33,442 nucleotides of DNA from Deltaproteobacteria bacterium. GTDB lineage: Bacteria; Desulfobacterota; Dissulfuribacteria; Dissulfuribacterales; UBA3076. This document shows, piece by piece, positions 8,851 through 17,149 of the stretch; position 1 is the stretch's first letter, and each line of letters begins with the position of its first letter. The stretch covers positions 1-33,442 of the forward strand of contig PQXE01000023.1 in NCBI GenBank assembly GCA_003194495.1. Direction: 5' to 3'. Position numbers and translations under genes: made by a program. A model generated the notes under the pieces. It was not told where the DNA came from, searched no databases, and saw only the letters and a program-made list of their open reading frames with translations.

Positions 8851-9434
8851 CTTTCAGTGATTGGTGCCGTGACCGGTTCAGGCCCTATCTGCTTTCAGTG
8901 GCCCGTTTTCTGGGAAGGCTCGGTCTTTCTCCCAACATGGTCAGCATCATCGGGCTCATTGCCTATGGAGCAAGCGGTCTGGTACTTGGCATGGGTCATC
9001 CGGCGGCTGCCGGTTGGATGCTTGCCGTATTCGGACCCCTGGATGCTGTTGATGGACTGCTTGCCAGGGAGCAGGGACGGGCCAGTCCCTTTGGCGCCTT
9101 TCTTGACTCAACAGTGGACAGATATGCTGAATTTTTTCTCTTTCTAGGGCTGATGGCCTATCTGATGCTGCACAGGCAGGACGGGTTGGTCGAAGCGGCC
9201 CTTGTGCTTTCCGCAATGACCGGATCTCTCCTCGTCAGCTATACGAGGGCAAGGGCTGAGGCCCTGGGCTTTAGCTGTAAGGTTGGAATGCTTACCAGGT
9301 TTGAACGTATATTCATCCTTGCTGTGGGCCTTATCTTCGGATGGATTTATCCGGTTCTGGTAATTATTGCGGTTTTTACCCACATAACCGCCCTTCAGCG
9401 CATCTTTCACGTATACAGACAATCAAGTAACTAG
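8838..9434 (+). CDS. CDP-alcohol phosphatidyltransferase (possibly PI-phosphate-synthase-like)
   Basis: Integral membrane enzyme that would transfer a phosphatidyl group from a CDP-linked lipid to an alcohol. The complete family signature D-x2-D-G-x2-A-R-x8-G-x3-D-x3-D is visible in DAVDGLLAREQGRASP followed by FGAFLDSTVDR. Several hydrophobic segments follow (for example LFLGLMAYLML and IFILAVGLIFGWIY). The later MLTRFERIFIL recalls the R-x-x-R/E-R region of phosphatidylinositol-phosphate-type synthases, so an inositol or other polyol substrate is more likely than serine, but this is inference. The frame is open from a GTG at 8811; I prefer GTG 8838 (TTG 8835 is also possible) because an AAGGTGA ribosome site ends about 7 nt upstream. 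It closely follows ileS and is probably in the same operon. Confidence 0.85.
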   Translation: MIDWSFSDWCRDRFRPYLLSVARFLGRLGLSPNMVSIIGLIAYGASGLVLGMGHPAAAGWMLAVFGPLDAVDGLLAREQGRASPFGAFLDSTVDRYAEFFLFLGLMAYLMLHRQDGLVEAALVLSAMTGSLLVSYTRARAEALGFSCKVGMLTRFERIFILAVGLIFGWIYPVLVIIAVFTHITALQRIFHVYRQSSN

Positions 9435-9470
9435 TGTCTGAACGAAAAGGCCGTTCAGACACAATTTTGA
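9434..9470 (+). terminator. Terminator-like hairpin after the phosphatidyltransferase gene
   Basis: A perfect 11-bp stem (GTGTCTGAACG / CGTTCAGACAC) with a 7-nt loop starts just after the stop codon and is followed by AATTTTG. The T tract is weak, so it may be a mobile palindrome instead; it sits directly beside a heptad array. Confidence 0.5.
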
Positions 9471-9514
9471 ATTCTAAATTCTGAATTTTGAATTAAGGTA
9501 TATGTCTTTTAAGT
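9463..9514. repeat. Heptad array that carries the rsmI start
   Basis: AATTTTG/AATTCTA/AATTCTG-type units lead into TTAAGGTATATGTCTTTTAA. The last 32 bp (9484-9515) match 21325-21356 at about 29 of 32 positions. The shared segment includes the TAAGGT ribosome site and the ATG of rsmI. Confidence 0.7.
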
Positions 9515-11184
9515 CACAAAATAAAGGGGCTCTCTACGTAGTAGGCACTCCCATTGGAAATCTTAAAGACATCAGTGTAAGAGCAAAAGAGGTCCTTGGT
9601 GAGGTATCTCTTGTTGCGGCGGAAGATACAAGGAGTACCAGAAAGCTACTCACTCATCTTGGCATCAAGGCCGGGCTATTGAGCTGCCACAAGCACAATG
9701 AAAGGACCAGTGCCGAAAAAGTCATTACCTTGCTTGCAGAAGGGAAAGACGTGGCTATGGTATCAGATGCCGGTACCCCAGCACTCTCAGACCCTGGTGC
9801 AGGCTTGGTAAAACTCGTCAGGGATGCCGGCTTCAGCATAGTTCCGGTACCAGGGGCATCTGCTGTTGTTGCGGCCCTGAGCGTGGCAGCCATGACGGCG
9901 GACTCATTTTTTTTCGCTGGCTTTCTTCCAAGCAAGCAGGCTGAAAGACGCAAGACCCTTGAGAAACTGGCGGAAATCCCTCACACAATCGTAATTTTCG
10001 AGGCACCCCATCGCCTGCTTGATGCTCTGGAAGATATTCTGGGCGTTTTAGGGAATAGGCAGATGGTAATGGCCAGGGAACTCACAAAGCTACACGAAAC
10101 TGTGATATCCGGCTCAGTATCAGGTATTCTGAAGCAGCTTTCAAAGGGACGTGTGAGAGGTGAGATTACCCTGGTGATAGAATGGGCGGATAAGGATAGA
10201 CACAGGAAATCCTGCAGGGATCCAGAGGCAGTAGAAAAGGCGCTCCAGTACCTAATTTCAGAAAAAAGCCTGTCAGCCAGGGATAGTGTGGATCTTTTGG
10301 TCCGGCTTACCGGTATGACTAAGAGCCAGGTATATCCACTTGCCCTGGAGATTAAACAAAAAGACAGTATGGGAAATCACATGAATCTTCCCAATCACCA
10401 AATCACCAAATCACTAAATCACCAAATCAAAGTATTTGCCATAATCCCTGCACGTTTTGGCTCATCCAGATTTCCAGGAAAACCCCTTGCAAAGATTCAG
10501 GGCAGTCCCATGATTCTCCATGTGTACCAGAGGGCACTGAAGGTCCCCGGCATTGACCAGGTAGTAGTGGCAACTGATGATTCGAGGATTGCAGAGTGCG
10601 TGAAAGCAGCAGGTGGAACGGTTTTTATGACAGACCCCGGCCATCCATCCGGGACGGACCGGATTGCAGAGGTGGCAAGGCTTCTTGAACTTTCAGACAA
10701 TGATGTCGTGGTTAATATCCAGGGAGACCAGCCCCTGCTTGATTCGCAACCAGTAGTTGCAATTATAAAAATGCTCCTTGAGGTTCCTGATTTTGCCATG
10801 ACGACTCCTGCATGTCCTCTTGAGGCCCGGGAGGCCCTGAATCCAAACAGGGTTAAGGTGGTAGTGGACAATAACCAAAAGGCCCTCTACTTTTCCAGGG
10901 CCATGATTCCATACTATAGAGACGCTAATACAGTGGGAGACCTGCCCAAAGGATCAGGTCAATATTATCTCAGGCATCTGGGTCTATACGCCTATAGGCA
11001 GAATTTCCTTCAGACCTTTGTTACTCTCCCTCCGGGGAAACTTGAACAGATAGAACGACTGGAGCAACTCAGGGCCCTTGAAAATGGCTATTCAGTCGGA
11101 GTTGTGAGGGTGGAAGAGGCCCCGCTGGAAGTGGACACACCGGAGGACCTGGATGCGGTCTGTTCATCCCTTGCAGGGCAGTGA
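9502..11184 (+). CDS. rsmI-kdsB: RsmI-KdsB fusion: 16S rRNA 2'-O-methyltransferase joined to CMP-KDO synthetase
   Basis: A 560-residue open frame contains two complete enzymes. Residues 1 to about 289 are RsmI (methylates the ribose of C1402 in 16S rRNA): GTPIGNLKDIS, AEDTRSTRKLLTHLGI, VSDAGTPALSDPG. Residues from about 309 are KdsB (makes CMP-KDO for lipopolysaccharide): IPARFGSSRFPGKPLA, VVATDDSRI, GTDRIAEV, VVNIQGDQPLLDSQP. Each half has the usual single-gene length. The linker (NHQITKSLNHQIK) is encoded by a period-7 array. KdsB normally begins MKVFAIIPAR; here the ancestral start codon position reads ATC (I-K-V-F-A). Independent KdsB translation could begin at ATG 10372 or 10381, neither with a clear ribosome site. 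The enzymes act in unrelated pathways, so the fusion looks accidental. Confidence 0.9.
   Translation: MSFKSQNKGALYVVGTPIGNLKDISVRAKEVLGEVSLVAAEDTRSTRKLLTHLGIKAGLLSCHKHNERTSAEKVITLLAEGKDVAMVSDAGTPALSDPGAGLVKLVRDAGFSIVPVPGASAVVAALSVAAMTADSFFFAGFLPSKQAERRKTLEKLAEIPHTIVIFEAPHRLLDALEDILGVLGNRQMVMARELTKLHETVISGSVSGILKQLSKGRVRGEITLVIEWADKDRHRKSCRDPEAVEKALQYLISEKSLSARDSVDLLVRLTGMTKSQVYPLALEIKQKDSMGNHMNLPNHQITKSLNHQIKVFAIIPARFGSSRFPGKPLAKIQGSPMILHVYQRALKVPGIDQVVVATDDSRIAECVKAAGGTVFMTDPGHPSGTDRIAEVARLLELSDNDVVVNIQGDQPLLDSQPVVAIIKMLLEVPDFAMTTPACPLEAREALNPNRVKVVVDNNQKALYFSRAMIPYYRDANTVGDLPKGSGQYYLRHLGLYAYRQNFLQTFVTLPPGKLEQIERLEQLRALENGYSVGVVRVEEAPLEVDTPEDLDAVCSSLAGQ
10389..10430. repeat. Heptad array forming the RsmI-KdsB linker
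   Basis: Six period-7 units of the AATCACC/AAATCAC type. They contain no stop in the frame shared by the two genes and encode the linker between the two enzymes. Confidence 0.85.
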
Positions 11185-11205
11185 GGGGCACTATCTCATA
11201 ACCGC

Positions 11206-11350
11206 GTAACCGTTCACACTCCCTGGCAGCCGACAGGCTTTTGCAGGGTTCAACCGCGGACATGGTTGCATCAAAAGGCGTATTCTCAACGGATTGTGCT
11301 TTGAAACCCGAAAAAGGCTGTTGGCTGTCAGGGGTGAATTGAATGATTAC
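11206..11350. repeat. MITE-like palindromic repeat, family 2 copy 1
   Basis: A 145-bp element beginning GTAACCGTTCACACTCCC and ending GAATGATTAC. Internally, CCTGGCAGCCGACAGGCTTT is mirrored by AAAAGGCTGTTGGCTGTCAGG, so about 35 bp at each side form a long imperfect hairpin around a 55-bp centre. A direct copy lies 96 bp downstream. No coding potential. It begins 21 bp after the kdsB stop. Confidence 0.85.
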
Positions 11351-11400
11351 ATTATTTTGTCTTGACAAGCTTAATGTAAAAAGTTAAAAACCGCGCCTCT

Positions 11401-11450
11401 CATCTTGTTGAGGGATTGAGGGAAAGTGATAATTTAGGGATTGAGGCTAA
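11401..11450. repeat. Heptad array between the family 2 repeats, left arm
   Basis: GATTGAG/GGATTGA units with period 7 (TTGAGGGATTGAGGG and AGGGATTGAGG). Together with the CCTCAAT units at 11625-11665 they could form an inverted pair around the second MITE-like copy. Confidence 0.65.
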
Positions 11451-11592
11451 CCGTTCACACTCCCTGGCAGCCGACAGGCTTTTGCAGGGTTTCAACCGCT
11501 GACATGGTTGCACCAAAAGGCGTATTCTCAACGGATTGTGCTTTGAAACCCGAAAAAGGCTGTTGGCTGTCAGGGGGGAAGTGAATGATTAC
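11447..11592. repeat. MITE-like palindromic repeat, family 2 copy 2
   Basis: A direct copy of 11206-11350 with only a handful of differences (for example CAACCGCTGAC instead of CAACCGCGGAC, and CACCAAAAGG instead of CATCAAAAGG). Same long imperfect hairpin and same GAATGATTAC end. The near-identity suggests a recent duplication or two recent insertions. Confidence 0.85.
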
Positions 11593-11668
11593 GATTGAGG
11601 AATTGAGGAATTAATATTATAAGTACCTTTAATTCCTCAATCCCTCAATTCGTAATTCCTCAATTATT
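11592..11668. repeat. Heptad array upstream of fusA (inverted pair)
   Basis: GATTGAGGAATTGAGGAATT on the left and AATTCCTCAATCCCTCAATT plus AATTCCTCAATT on the right are reverse complements with period-7 units; they could fold into a long AT-rich hairpin. The fusA gene starts 44 bp later, so its promoter probably lies in or right after this array. Confidence 0.75.
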
Positions 11669-11711
11669 AGTATGATCCGTATTAACTGTTATTTCTGAGG
11701 CTAAATAGGCA

Positions 11712-13793
11712 ATGAATAGAGATCCGGCAAAGGTAAGAAACATTGGCATTAGTGCCCACATCGATGCCGGTAAGACCACTCTTACCGAAAGAATTCTTTT
11801 TTATACCCAACGAATTCACGCCATCCACGACGTGAAAGGCAAGGACGGCGTCGGAGCTACCATGGATTTCATGGAGCTCGAAAAAGAACGGGGAATAACC
11901 ATCACTTCCGCCGCCACCTATTGCGAATGGAAGGGCTACGAGATAAACATTATTGACACTCCGGGGCACGTAGACTTCACCATCGAAGTGGAGAGGGCCC
12001 TCAGGGTCTTGGACGGTGGCGTACTGGTCCTTTGCTCTGTTGGAGGTGTACAGTCTCAGTCCATTACAGTTGATCGGCAAATGTCCAGATACAAAGTTCC
12101 GTGCATTGCCTTTATAAATAAGTGCGACCGAGGCGGTGCCAACCCGTTCCGCGTTATAGAACAACTCCGGGAAAAGCTGGACCACAACGCAATTGCAATG
12201 CAGATACCCATAGGCCTTGAATCTGACTTTCAGGGAGTTGTGGACCTCGTCTCCATGAAGGCCCTGTACTTTGACGGCCCAAGCGGCGAGCAGATACGTA
12301 TGGAAGAAATACCTCAAGGGCTCCGCACAGAGGCCGAAGCCCACAGGGAAAGCCTTGTTGACGCTGCTTCAATGTTCTCTGATGAACTTATGGAGGCCGC
12401 CCTTGATGAAAAAGTCACGGCAGACATCTTAATTGACGCCATAAGAAACGGGACTCTTGTTCGCGGACTCACCCCTGTATTCATCGGATCTGCTTACAAA
12501 AATAAAGGGGTCCAACCTCTCCTTGATGCAGTGACTCATTATCTGCCGCAACCCATGGATATTGAAAACTTCGCCCTGGATATGGATAATGAGGAAGTTG
12601 AAAAAAAACTTGAAACAGATTTTTCAAAACCTCTCGTAGCCCTTGCATTCAAGCTGGAAGAAGGACGTTACGGGCAACTCACTTACATCAGGGTGTATCA
12701 GGGGACCCTCTCCAAGGGGGACACCATAGTAAATTCCAGAACCGGTCAAAAGGTCAGGATCGGCAGGGTCGTACATATGCATGCAGACCAGATGGAGGAA
12801 ATAGGGTCTATTCCTGCCGGCTATATTGGGGCACTCTTTGGCGTGGACTGTGCGTCCGGTGATACCTTCACCTCTCCTGAAATCAAATATAGCATGACCT
12901 CCATGCACATTCCTGAGCCGGTTATCTCACTGGCAATTGTCCCCATGGACAACAAGGCCCAGGTCAAAATATCCAAGGCCCTTTCCAGATTTACCAAAGA
13001 GGACCCGACGTTCAGAGCTTACGTTAACCATGAGACCGGAGATACTATAATCTCCGGTATGGGAGAGCTTCACCTTGAGATATATGTTGAGCGAATGCGC
13101 AGAGAATACGATGCAGATGTTACCACGGGCATGCCCCAGGTTGCATACAGGGAGACTATTACCAGGCAAGCCGAGTTCAATTATACCCATAAAAAGCAGA
13201 CAGGTGGTGCGGGTCAGTTCGGACGGGTAGCCGGTTATTTGGAGCCTGTTAAAGACGAATTCGTTTTTGAAAACAGGATAGTCGGCGGCGCCATACCCGC
13301 GGAGTTTATTTCTTCCTGCGAAAAAGGCTTCAAGAAAAGTATGGAGAAAGGACAGTTGTTGGGCTTTCCTATTACAGGAGTAAAAATTGTCATCAACGAC
13401 GGTCAATCCCACCCTGTGGACTCGTCCGACATGGCCTTTCAGGCAGCATCCCGAAGGGCCTTTTGGGAAGGCTACAGAAAGGCCAAGCCTGTCATACTGG
13501 AACCTATAATGAAGGTAGAAGTGGAGACCCCGACAGAATTCCAGGGAGCTGTAATGGGGTCACTTAACCAGCGAAGAGGGATGATCCTGGGTACACAGGA
13601 CGAAGGAAATATAAGCGTAATAGAGGCTGAGGTCCCACTTGCTGAGATGTTCGGCTACTCCACAACCCTACGCTCAGGCACCCAGGGGAAGGCCCAGTTC
13701 ACCATGGAATTTTCCACCTATCGTCGGGTACCCAAAAGCGTGGCGGATGAATTGATAAAAAAAGCGGCAGAGGAAAAGAAAAAAGCGACTTAA
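11712..13793 (+). CDS. fusA: Elongation factor G, resembling the mitochondrial-EFG1-like (spd) type
   Basis: GTPase that drives ribosomal translocation. The 693 residues have the normal domain order: G1 loop in [15 protein letters not shown] (about 11-25), switch region [16 protein letters not shown]3 DTPGHVDF, G4 NKCDR, then domains II-V, including a domain IV with [13 protein letters not shown]. From memory, several stretches look more like mitochondrial EFG1 than canonical bacterial [41 protein letters not shown] and [13 protein letters not shown]. This would make it the spdEFG1 type, with a partner EF-G (spdEFG2) expected elsewhere. It is not next to rpsL, rpsG or tuf, unlike the classical str operon. 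ATG 11712 has no strong Shine-Dalgarno. Confidence 0.93.
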   Translation: MNRDPAKVRNIGISAHIDAGKTTLTERILFYTQRIHAIHDVKGKDGVGATMDFMELEKERGITITSAATYCEWKGYEINIIDTPGHVDFTIEVERALRVLDGGVLVLCSVGGVQSQSITVDRQMSRYKVPCIAFINKCDRGGANPFRVIEQLREKLDHNAIAMQIPIGLESDFQGVVDLVSMKALYFDGPSGEQIRMEEIPQGLRTEAEAHRESLVDAASMFSDELMEAALDEKVTADILIDAIRNGTLVRGLTPVFIGSAYKNKGVQPLLDAVTHYLPQPMDIENFALDMDNEEVEKKLETDFSKPLVALAFKLEEGRYGQLTYIRVYQGTLSKGDTIVNSRTGQKVRIGRVVHMHADQMEEIGSIPAGYIGALFGVDCASGDTFTSPEIKYSMTSMHIPEPVISLAIVPMDNKAQVKISKALSRFTKEDPTFRAYVNHETGDTIISGMGELHLEIYVERMRREYDADVTTGMPQVAYRETITRQAEFNYTHKKQTGGAGQFGRVAGYLEPVKDEFVFENRIVGGAIPAEFISSCEKGFKKSMEKGQLLGFPITGVKIVINDGQSHPVDSSDMAFQAASRRAFWEGYRKAKPVILEPIMKVEVETPTEFQGAVMGSLNQRRGMILGTQDEGNISVIEAEVPLAEMFGYSTTLRSGTQGKAQFTMEFSTYRRVPKSVADELIKKAAEEKKKAT

Positions 13794-13807
13794 ACCCAGA
13801 AAAAAAT

Positions 13808-13930
13808 TGTGAATGTTGAGTGTTGAATTTTAAATTCTTGTGCGATTAGCTATTAGCCGTTAGGTTTTAGCTTAACAGTCCGTTTTTATACAAGATTTTT
13901 ACCTAATAGCTAACGGCTAATGGCTGGCAT
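13808..13930. repeat. Heptad arrays after fusA (TTAGCTA type, inverted pair)
   Basis: GATTAGCTATTAGCCGTTAG on the left and CTAATAGCTAACGGCTAATG on the right are near reverse complements built from 7-bp steps, with TGTTGAGTGTTGAATT before them. The fold could act as a transcription barrier after fusA, but there is no clear T tract. Confidence 0.75.
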
Positions 13931-14042
13931 CCGTCTATGTTGAAAAAGTGTAAACTACAGAATGAAGGATGCCAAATAGTTATTTCATTAATTTAGCATT
14001 CAACATTTAAAAAATATCTCTTGTGTGAAAAAGGTCTTTAAT

Positions 14043-14699
14043 ATGTCAGAAAATAATCTAATTCTTAAAAATCCGCTGAAATTTGTCAAGGAAGATGCCG
14101 GCCACCTTTTAGGAGACGGTCAATTCGGCGCAATACTAGCCAGGGCTGGAGAGGGCAAGACTTCTTTCCTGATGCATCTGGCTCTGGACAACTTGCTCAG
14201 AGGAAAAAACGTACTTCATATATGTCTGGGGCAGCCGATAAAAAAGGTATGTCTCTGGTACGAGGAAGTCCTCCTCCGCATATCAGATCAATACGAGTTA
14301 AATAATACCAATGTGATGTGGGAGATGATCCTTCCCCACCGTTTTATTATGACCTTTAATATTGATGACTTCAGCGAAAAACGGCTTGAAGAACGTCTAA
14401 ACGACCTCACTGAACAGGGCATATTCTTTCCACAGGTAGTCTTGTTGGACGGATTGCCATTCGACAAAACAGACCAGACATCATTGAGCAAACTCAAGGC
14501 ACTGGCCAAGGAACACGGGTTCCCTGCATGGTTTACTGTAATGACTCACAGAGAAAACAACATCGAGCAACCTGACGACATCCCATCCACCATCAGTCAC
14601 ATGTCGGACTTTTTTGAAGTAATAGTACAGCTTAAGCCTACAGGACGTGAAATCAACGTTCAACTGGTTAAGGGACAAAAGGCGGACAGAGTCCTGTGA
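14043..14699 (+). CDS. RecA/KaiC-like P-loop ATPase, function unknown
   Basis: A cytosolic protein of about 218 residues with a Walker A loop (ARAGEGKTSFLMH), a likely Walker B strand (QVVLLDGLPFD) and the general order of a RecA-fold ATPase domain (single domain, no partner domains). The sequence around the Walker A (GDGQFGAILARAGEGKT) resembles KaiC/DnaB-type domains, but I recognise no specific family. The frame opens at GTG 14025; ATG 14043 is preferred because AAGGT lies about 9 nt upstream and the protein then starts MSENNL. It lies between fusA and an orphan transporter ATPase, with only 9 nt to the latter, suggesting co-transcription. What it acts on cannot be told from the sequence. 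Confidence 0.65.
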   Translation: MSENNLILKNPLKFVKEDAGHLLGDGQFGAILARAGEGKTSFLMHLALDNLLRGKNVLHICLGQPIKKVCLWYEEVLLRISDQYELNNTNVMWEMILPHRFIMTFNIDDFSEKRLEERLNDLTEQGIFFPQVVLLDGLPFDKTDQTSLSKLKALAKEHGFPAWFTVMTHRENNIEQPDDIPSTISHMSDFFEVIVQLKPTGREINVQLVKGQKADRVL

Positions 14700-14708
14700 T
14701 CAAAAATC

Positions 14709-15683
14709 GTGAGCAATAATATCCTTCTTTCTGTAAAAGGGCTTGAAATTGAGATCCGGACCAATAAGGGGTCTGTATTCCCTGTGAGGGATCTTTCTTT
14801 TTATATCAAAAAAGGGGAAAGTGTCTGTCTTGTTGGCGAATCCGGTTGTGGAAAAAGCGTTACAGCCCTTTGCCTGCCGGGCCTGCTTCCAAGTCCTCCA
14901 TTCAACATAAGAAGTGGAAAAATAGTATTTGAGAACACAGATCTCATGGACCTTACCCTTGGTCAATTATGCAACATCAGGGGAAAGGAAATGGCCATGA
15001 TCTTTCAAGAGCCTATGACTGCCCTCAACCCGGTCTTCACAATCGGAGACCAGATTTCAGAAGCCATAACAACCCATGTCAAACTTCCAAAAAAACAGGT
15101 TCAAGAACGGACTATTGAGCTTTTAAAACAGGTGGGAATGCCGGCACCGGAAGAAAGAATCACAACTTATCCTCATCAGCTCTCAGGTGGACTGCGTCAA
15201 AGGGCTATGATAGCCATGTCCATTGCATGTCAACCAAAGCTTTTGATAGCGGATGAGCCCACTACCGCCCTGGACGTAACCATACAGGCCCAAATTCTTG
15301 AACTCCTGAAGAGGCTCAGGGAACAGCATGATCTCAGCCTCCTGCTTATAACCCACAACCTTGGAGTAGTGGCCCATATAGCGCACAGAGTACTTATAAT
15401 GTATGCAGGAAAAATAGTTGAAGAGGCCCTCGTGCGTGATCTTTTCGACAATCCTTTCCATCCATACACCCAGGGTCTTCTGGATTCGGTACCATACGGT
15501 ATTCCCGCAGACGCCAGACGTCTCACTTCCATTCAGGGGAATGTCCCCGCCTTGGATTCGATTCCTTCAGGATGCGCCTTTCAGGACCGTTGCTCCAAGG
15601 CCATGGATATTTGTAGAAAGATAGAACCTGAAGATTTGCGTCTGGAAAACAACAGGCGCGTTTCCTGCCATCTGTTCAGATAA
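14709..15683 (+). CDS. ABC transporter ATP-binding protein, OppD/DppD type (orphan)
   Basis: ATPase subunit of an oligopeptide/dipeptide-type importer, on the inner face of the cytoplasmic membrane. Walker [11 protein letters not shown] (about residue 41-50), Q-loop [10 protein letters not shown], signature [12 protein letters not shown], Walker [13 protein letters not shown] and switch His in LLITHNLGV are all present. The C-terminal oligopeptide-transporter region with its cysteines ([15 protein letters not shown] ... VSCHL) is also complete. The 324-residue length is normal. The GTG start is 9 nt after the preceding ATPase gene. No permease (OppB/C), second ATPase (OppF) or binding protein is in the window, so partners must lie elsewhere or it has been co-opted. 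The last 8 bp overlap the convergent bamD gene. Confidence 0.9.
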   Translation: MSNNILLSVKGLEIEIRTNKGSVFPVRDLSFYIKKGESVCLVGESGCGKSVTALCLPGLLPSPPFNIRSGKIVFENTDLMDLTLGQLCNIRGKEMAMIFQEPMTALNPVFTIGDQISEAITTHVKLPKKQVQERTIELLKQVGMPAPEERITTYPHQLSGGLRQRAMIAMSIACQPKLLIADEPTTALDVTIQAQILELLKRLREQHDLSLLLITHNLGVVAHIAHRVLIMYAGKIVEEALVRDLFDNPFHPYTQGLLDSVPYGIPADARRLTSIQGNVPALDSIPSGCAFQDRCSKAMDICRKIEPEDLRLENNRRVSCHLFR

Positions 15684-16494
15684 AGGGTATCAGACGCCTC
15701 CACCAGGATTCCTCTGATTCTTTTGCTCTGTCTGTCTCGCCAGTAGATGTCTGCTGGAACATCCTTTCCTTTTTTAGAAGACGCGCAGCCTTCAATCCTG
15801 CCGAAGTATTCGGATAAAGGTCTATGGCAGTCTCCAGGCGGTCTTCGGCCTGCGGCGCCTGCCCTGTACGAATATACCATCGGGCCACCAAAACCTCATG
15901 CTGAGCCAGACGGTCCTTTGCCTCTGCCATTCGTTTACGGGCCTCGTAACTGTATGGACTATCCGGATATCTGTTAAGAAGCCGCTCATAGGTCTCAATG
16001 AGCTTGTGGGTGAAGGTCTGATCACGATCAGGGCCTTCCATTAATCTGTAATAGCAGGAACCCTCCTGATAGATCACATATGTTACTGCCTCGTTGGTGG
16101 GATGAAGCTTTTCAAACTCCTCATAAAGGGAGATGGCTTCGTCATAATCGCTCATATAAAACTGGCAATCTGCAAGGCGCAATTCCGCAAGCGTAGCATA
16201 CGGGCTGAAGGGATAGCGATCCCTGACCTTTTGAAATATCTCCTCTGCCAGAACATAGCGCCCATGTACAAAGTAGTCCATGGCCTTGTCAGACAGATCA
16301 ACCTCGCTCTCAGGTTCCGGGGGCCCGGTTGCAGAACGAAACCATGAAAACATGCCTTTATCTTTACCAGCCTCAATACTGTTGTCCTTGCCGGCACATC
16401 CGGCAAAAAAGCCAATGATTAAAAGGCTTAAAAGCACAAGACATCTTGCCGATAATCCTTTACGGCTTCTTATTCGATGATGCGTTTTATTCAT
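15676..16494 (-). CDS. bamD: Outer membrane assembly lipoprotein BamD
   Basis: A lipoprotein component of the BAM complex, which inserts beta-barrel proteins in the outer membrane. A basic N-terminus and hydrophobic stretch end in the lipobox FFAGC (cysteine at about residue 33). The body contains TPR-like helices: AMDYFVHGRYVLAEEIFQKV, RYPFSPYATLAELRLADCQF, DYDEAISLYEEF and RYPDSPYSYEARKRM are hallmark BamD stretches. Length 272 residues is within the usual range. No clear Shine-Dalgarno precedes ATG 16494. trxA lies directly upstream on the same strand. It overlaps oppD by 8 bp tail to tail. Confidence 0.92.
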   Translation of the reverse strand: MNKTHHRIRSRKGLSARCLVLLSLLIIGFFAGCAGKDNSIEAGKDKGMFSWFRSATGPPEPESEVDLSDKAMDYFVHGRYVLAEEIFQKVRDRYPFSPYATLAELRLADCQFYMSDYDEAISLYEEFEKLHPTNEAVTYVIYQEGSCYYRLMEGPDRDQTFTHKLIETYERLLNRYPDSPYSYEARKRMAEAKDRLAQHEVLVARWYIRTGQAPQAEDRLETAIDLYPNTSAGLKAARLLKKERMFQQTSTGETDRAKESEESWWRRLIPFI

Positions 16495-16528
16495 TACAGA
16501 CTTTTAATGCTGAATTGTGAATGCTGCA

Positions 16529-16861
16529 TTAGGACAACGCCTTATTAATGGCGGATTCGATAACAGCCTTCCCCACTGCACCGGTAATCTGCTCTACAAC
16601 CTGCCCGTCCTTAAAAAGGATTAAGGTGGGGATGGCCCTGATGCCATACCTGCCCGGAGTAGCAGGACTCTTGTCTACGTCCATCTTGGCTACCACGACT
16701 TTCCCGTCATATTCGCCGGCCAGTTCCTCAATGGCAGGTGCAATGGCCAGGCACGGTCCGCACCAGCTCGCCCAGAAATCAACCAGTACGGGCTTATCAG
16801 CTTTTAGGACCTGAGATTCAAACTCTACATCTGTTACATGGATCAATTTGTCTCCAGACAT
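16529..16861 (-). CDS. trxA: Thioredoxin
   Basis: Cytoplasmic thiol-disulfide reductant of 110 residues with a single thioredoxin fold. The active site WASWCGPC is at about residues 29-36 and the cis-proline loop reads AIPTLILF. The residue after the active site is Leu (CGPCL) rather than the common Lys or Arg. ATG 16861 follows AGGAG at 11 nt. It lies 34 bp upstream of bamD on the same strand; that gap has a weak heptad-like remnant. No signal peptide. Confidence 0.96.
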   Translation of the reverse strand: MSGDKLIHVTDVEFESQVLKADKPVLVDFWASWCGPCLAIAPAIEELAGEYDGKVVVAKMDVDKSPATPGRYGIRAIPTLILFKDGQVVEQITGAVGKAVIESAINKALS

Positions 16862-16883
16862 GATCTATCTATCTCCTATTATC

Positions 16884-17044
16884 ACCTAAGTTGAGCGTTT
16901 AGCTGTTAGCCATTAGCGTTTAGCTTTAAAAAATCAGGGCATTACGTAAATAGAAATAACACCCAACGGGTAAAAGTTTGTAATAGTAAAACATCCTGTA
17001 ATCATTAAACTAATAGCTAACCGCTAAAGGCTAATCGCTTAATT
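16884..17044. repeat. Heptad inverted-pair element, TTAGC type, copy 1
   Basis: CACCTAAGTTGAGCGTTTAG, then GCTGTTAGCCATTAGC-type units on the left; TAATCATTAAACTAATAGC, then AACCGCTAAAGGCTAATCGC on the right. The two arms are approximate reverse complements. The ends and the inner TAATCATTAAACTAAT match the element at 24217-24362, but the centres differ, so the two loci share edges, not a core. The remaining spacer to radA (17045-17149) shows nothing recognisable. Confidence 0.8.
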
Positions 17045-17149
17045 TAGATATCAATAAAGGGCTGAACCAACGATATTTCTGCCAAGGCAACCCGCTTCAA
17101 GGCCAATGTCAAATAATGTGCGTGAATGTAGGCCAGGGTTAACTGACTG

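Noticed and set aside
11069..11368. A 99-codon minus-strand frame over the kdsB end and repeat copy 1
   Set aside because: Composed of antisense kdsB and a palindromic repeat; no ribosome site.
11682..12344. A 220-codon minus-strand frame opposite fusA
   Set aside because: It is antisense to the conserved G domain of EF-G; codon shadow of a highly conserved gene.
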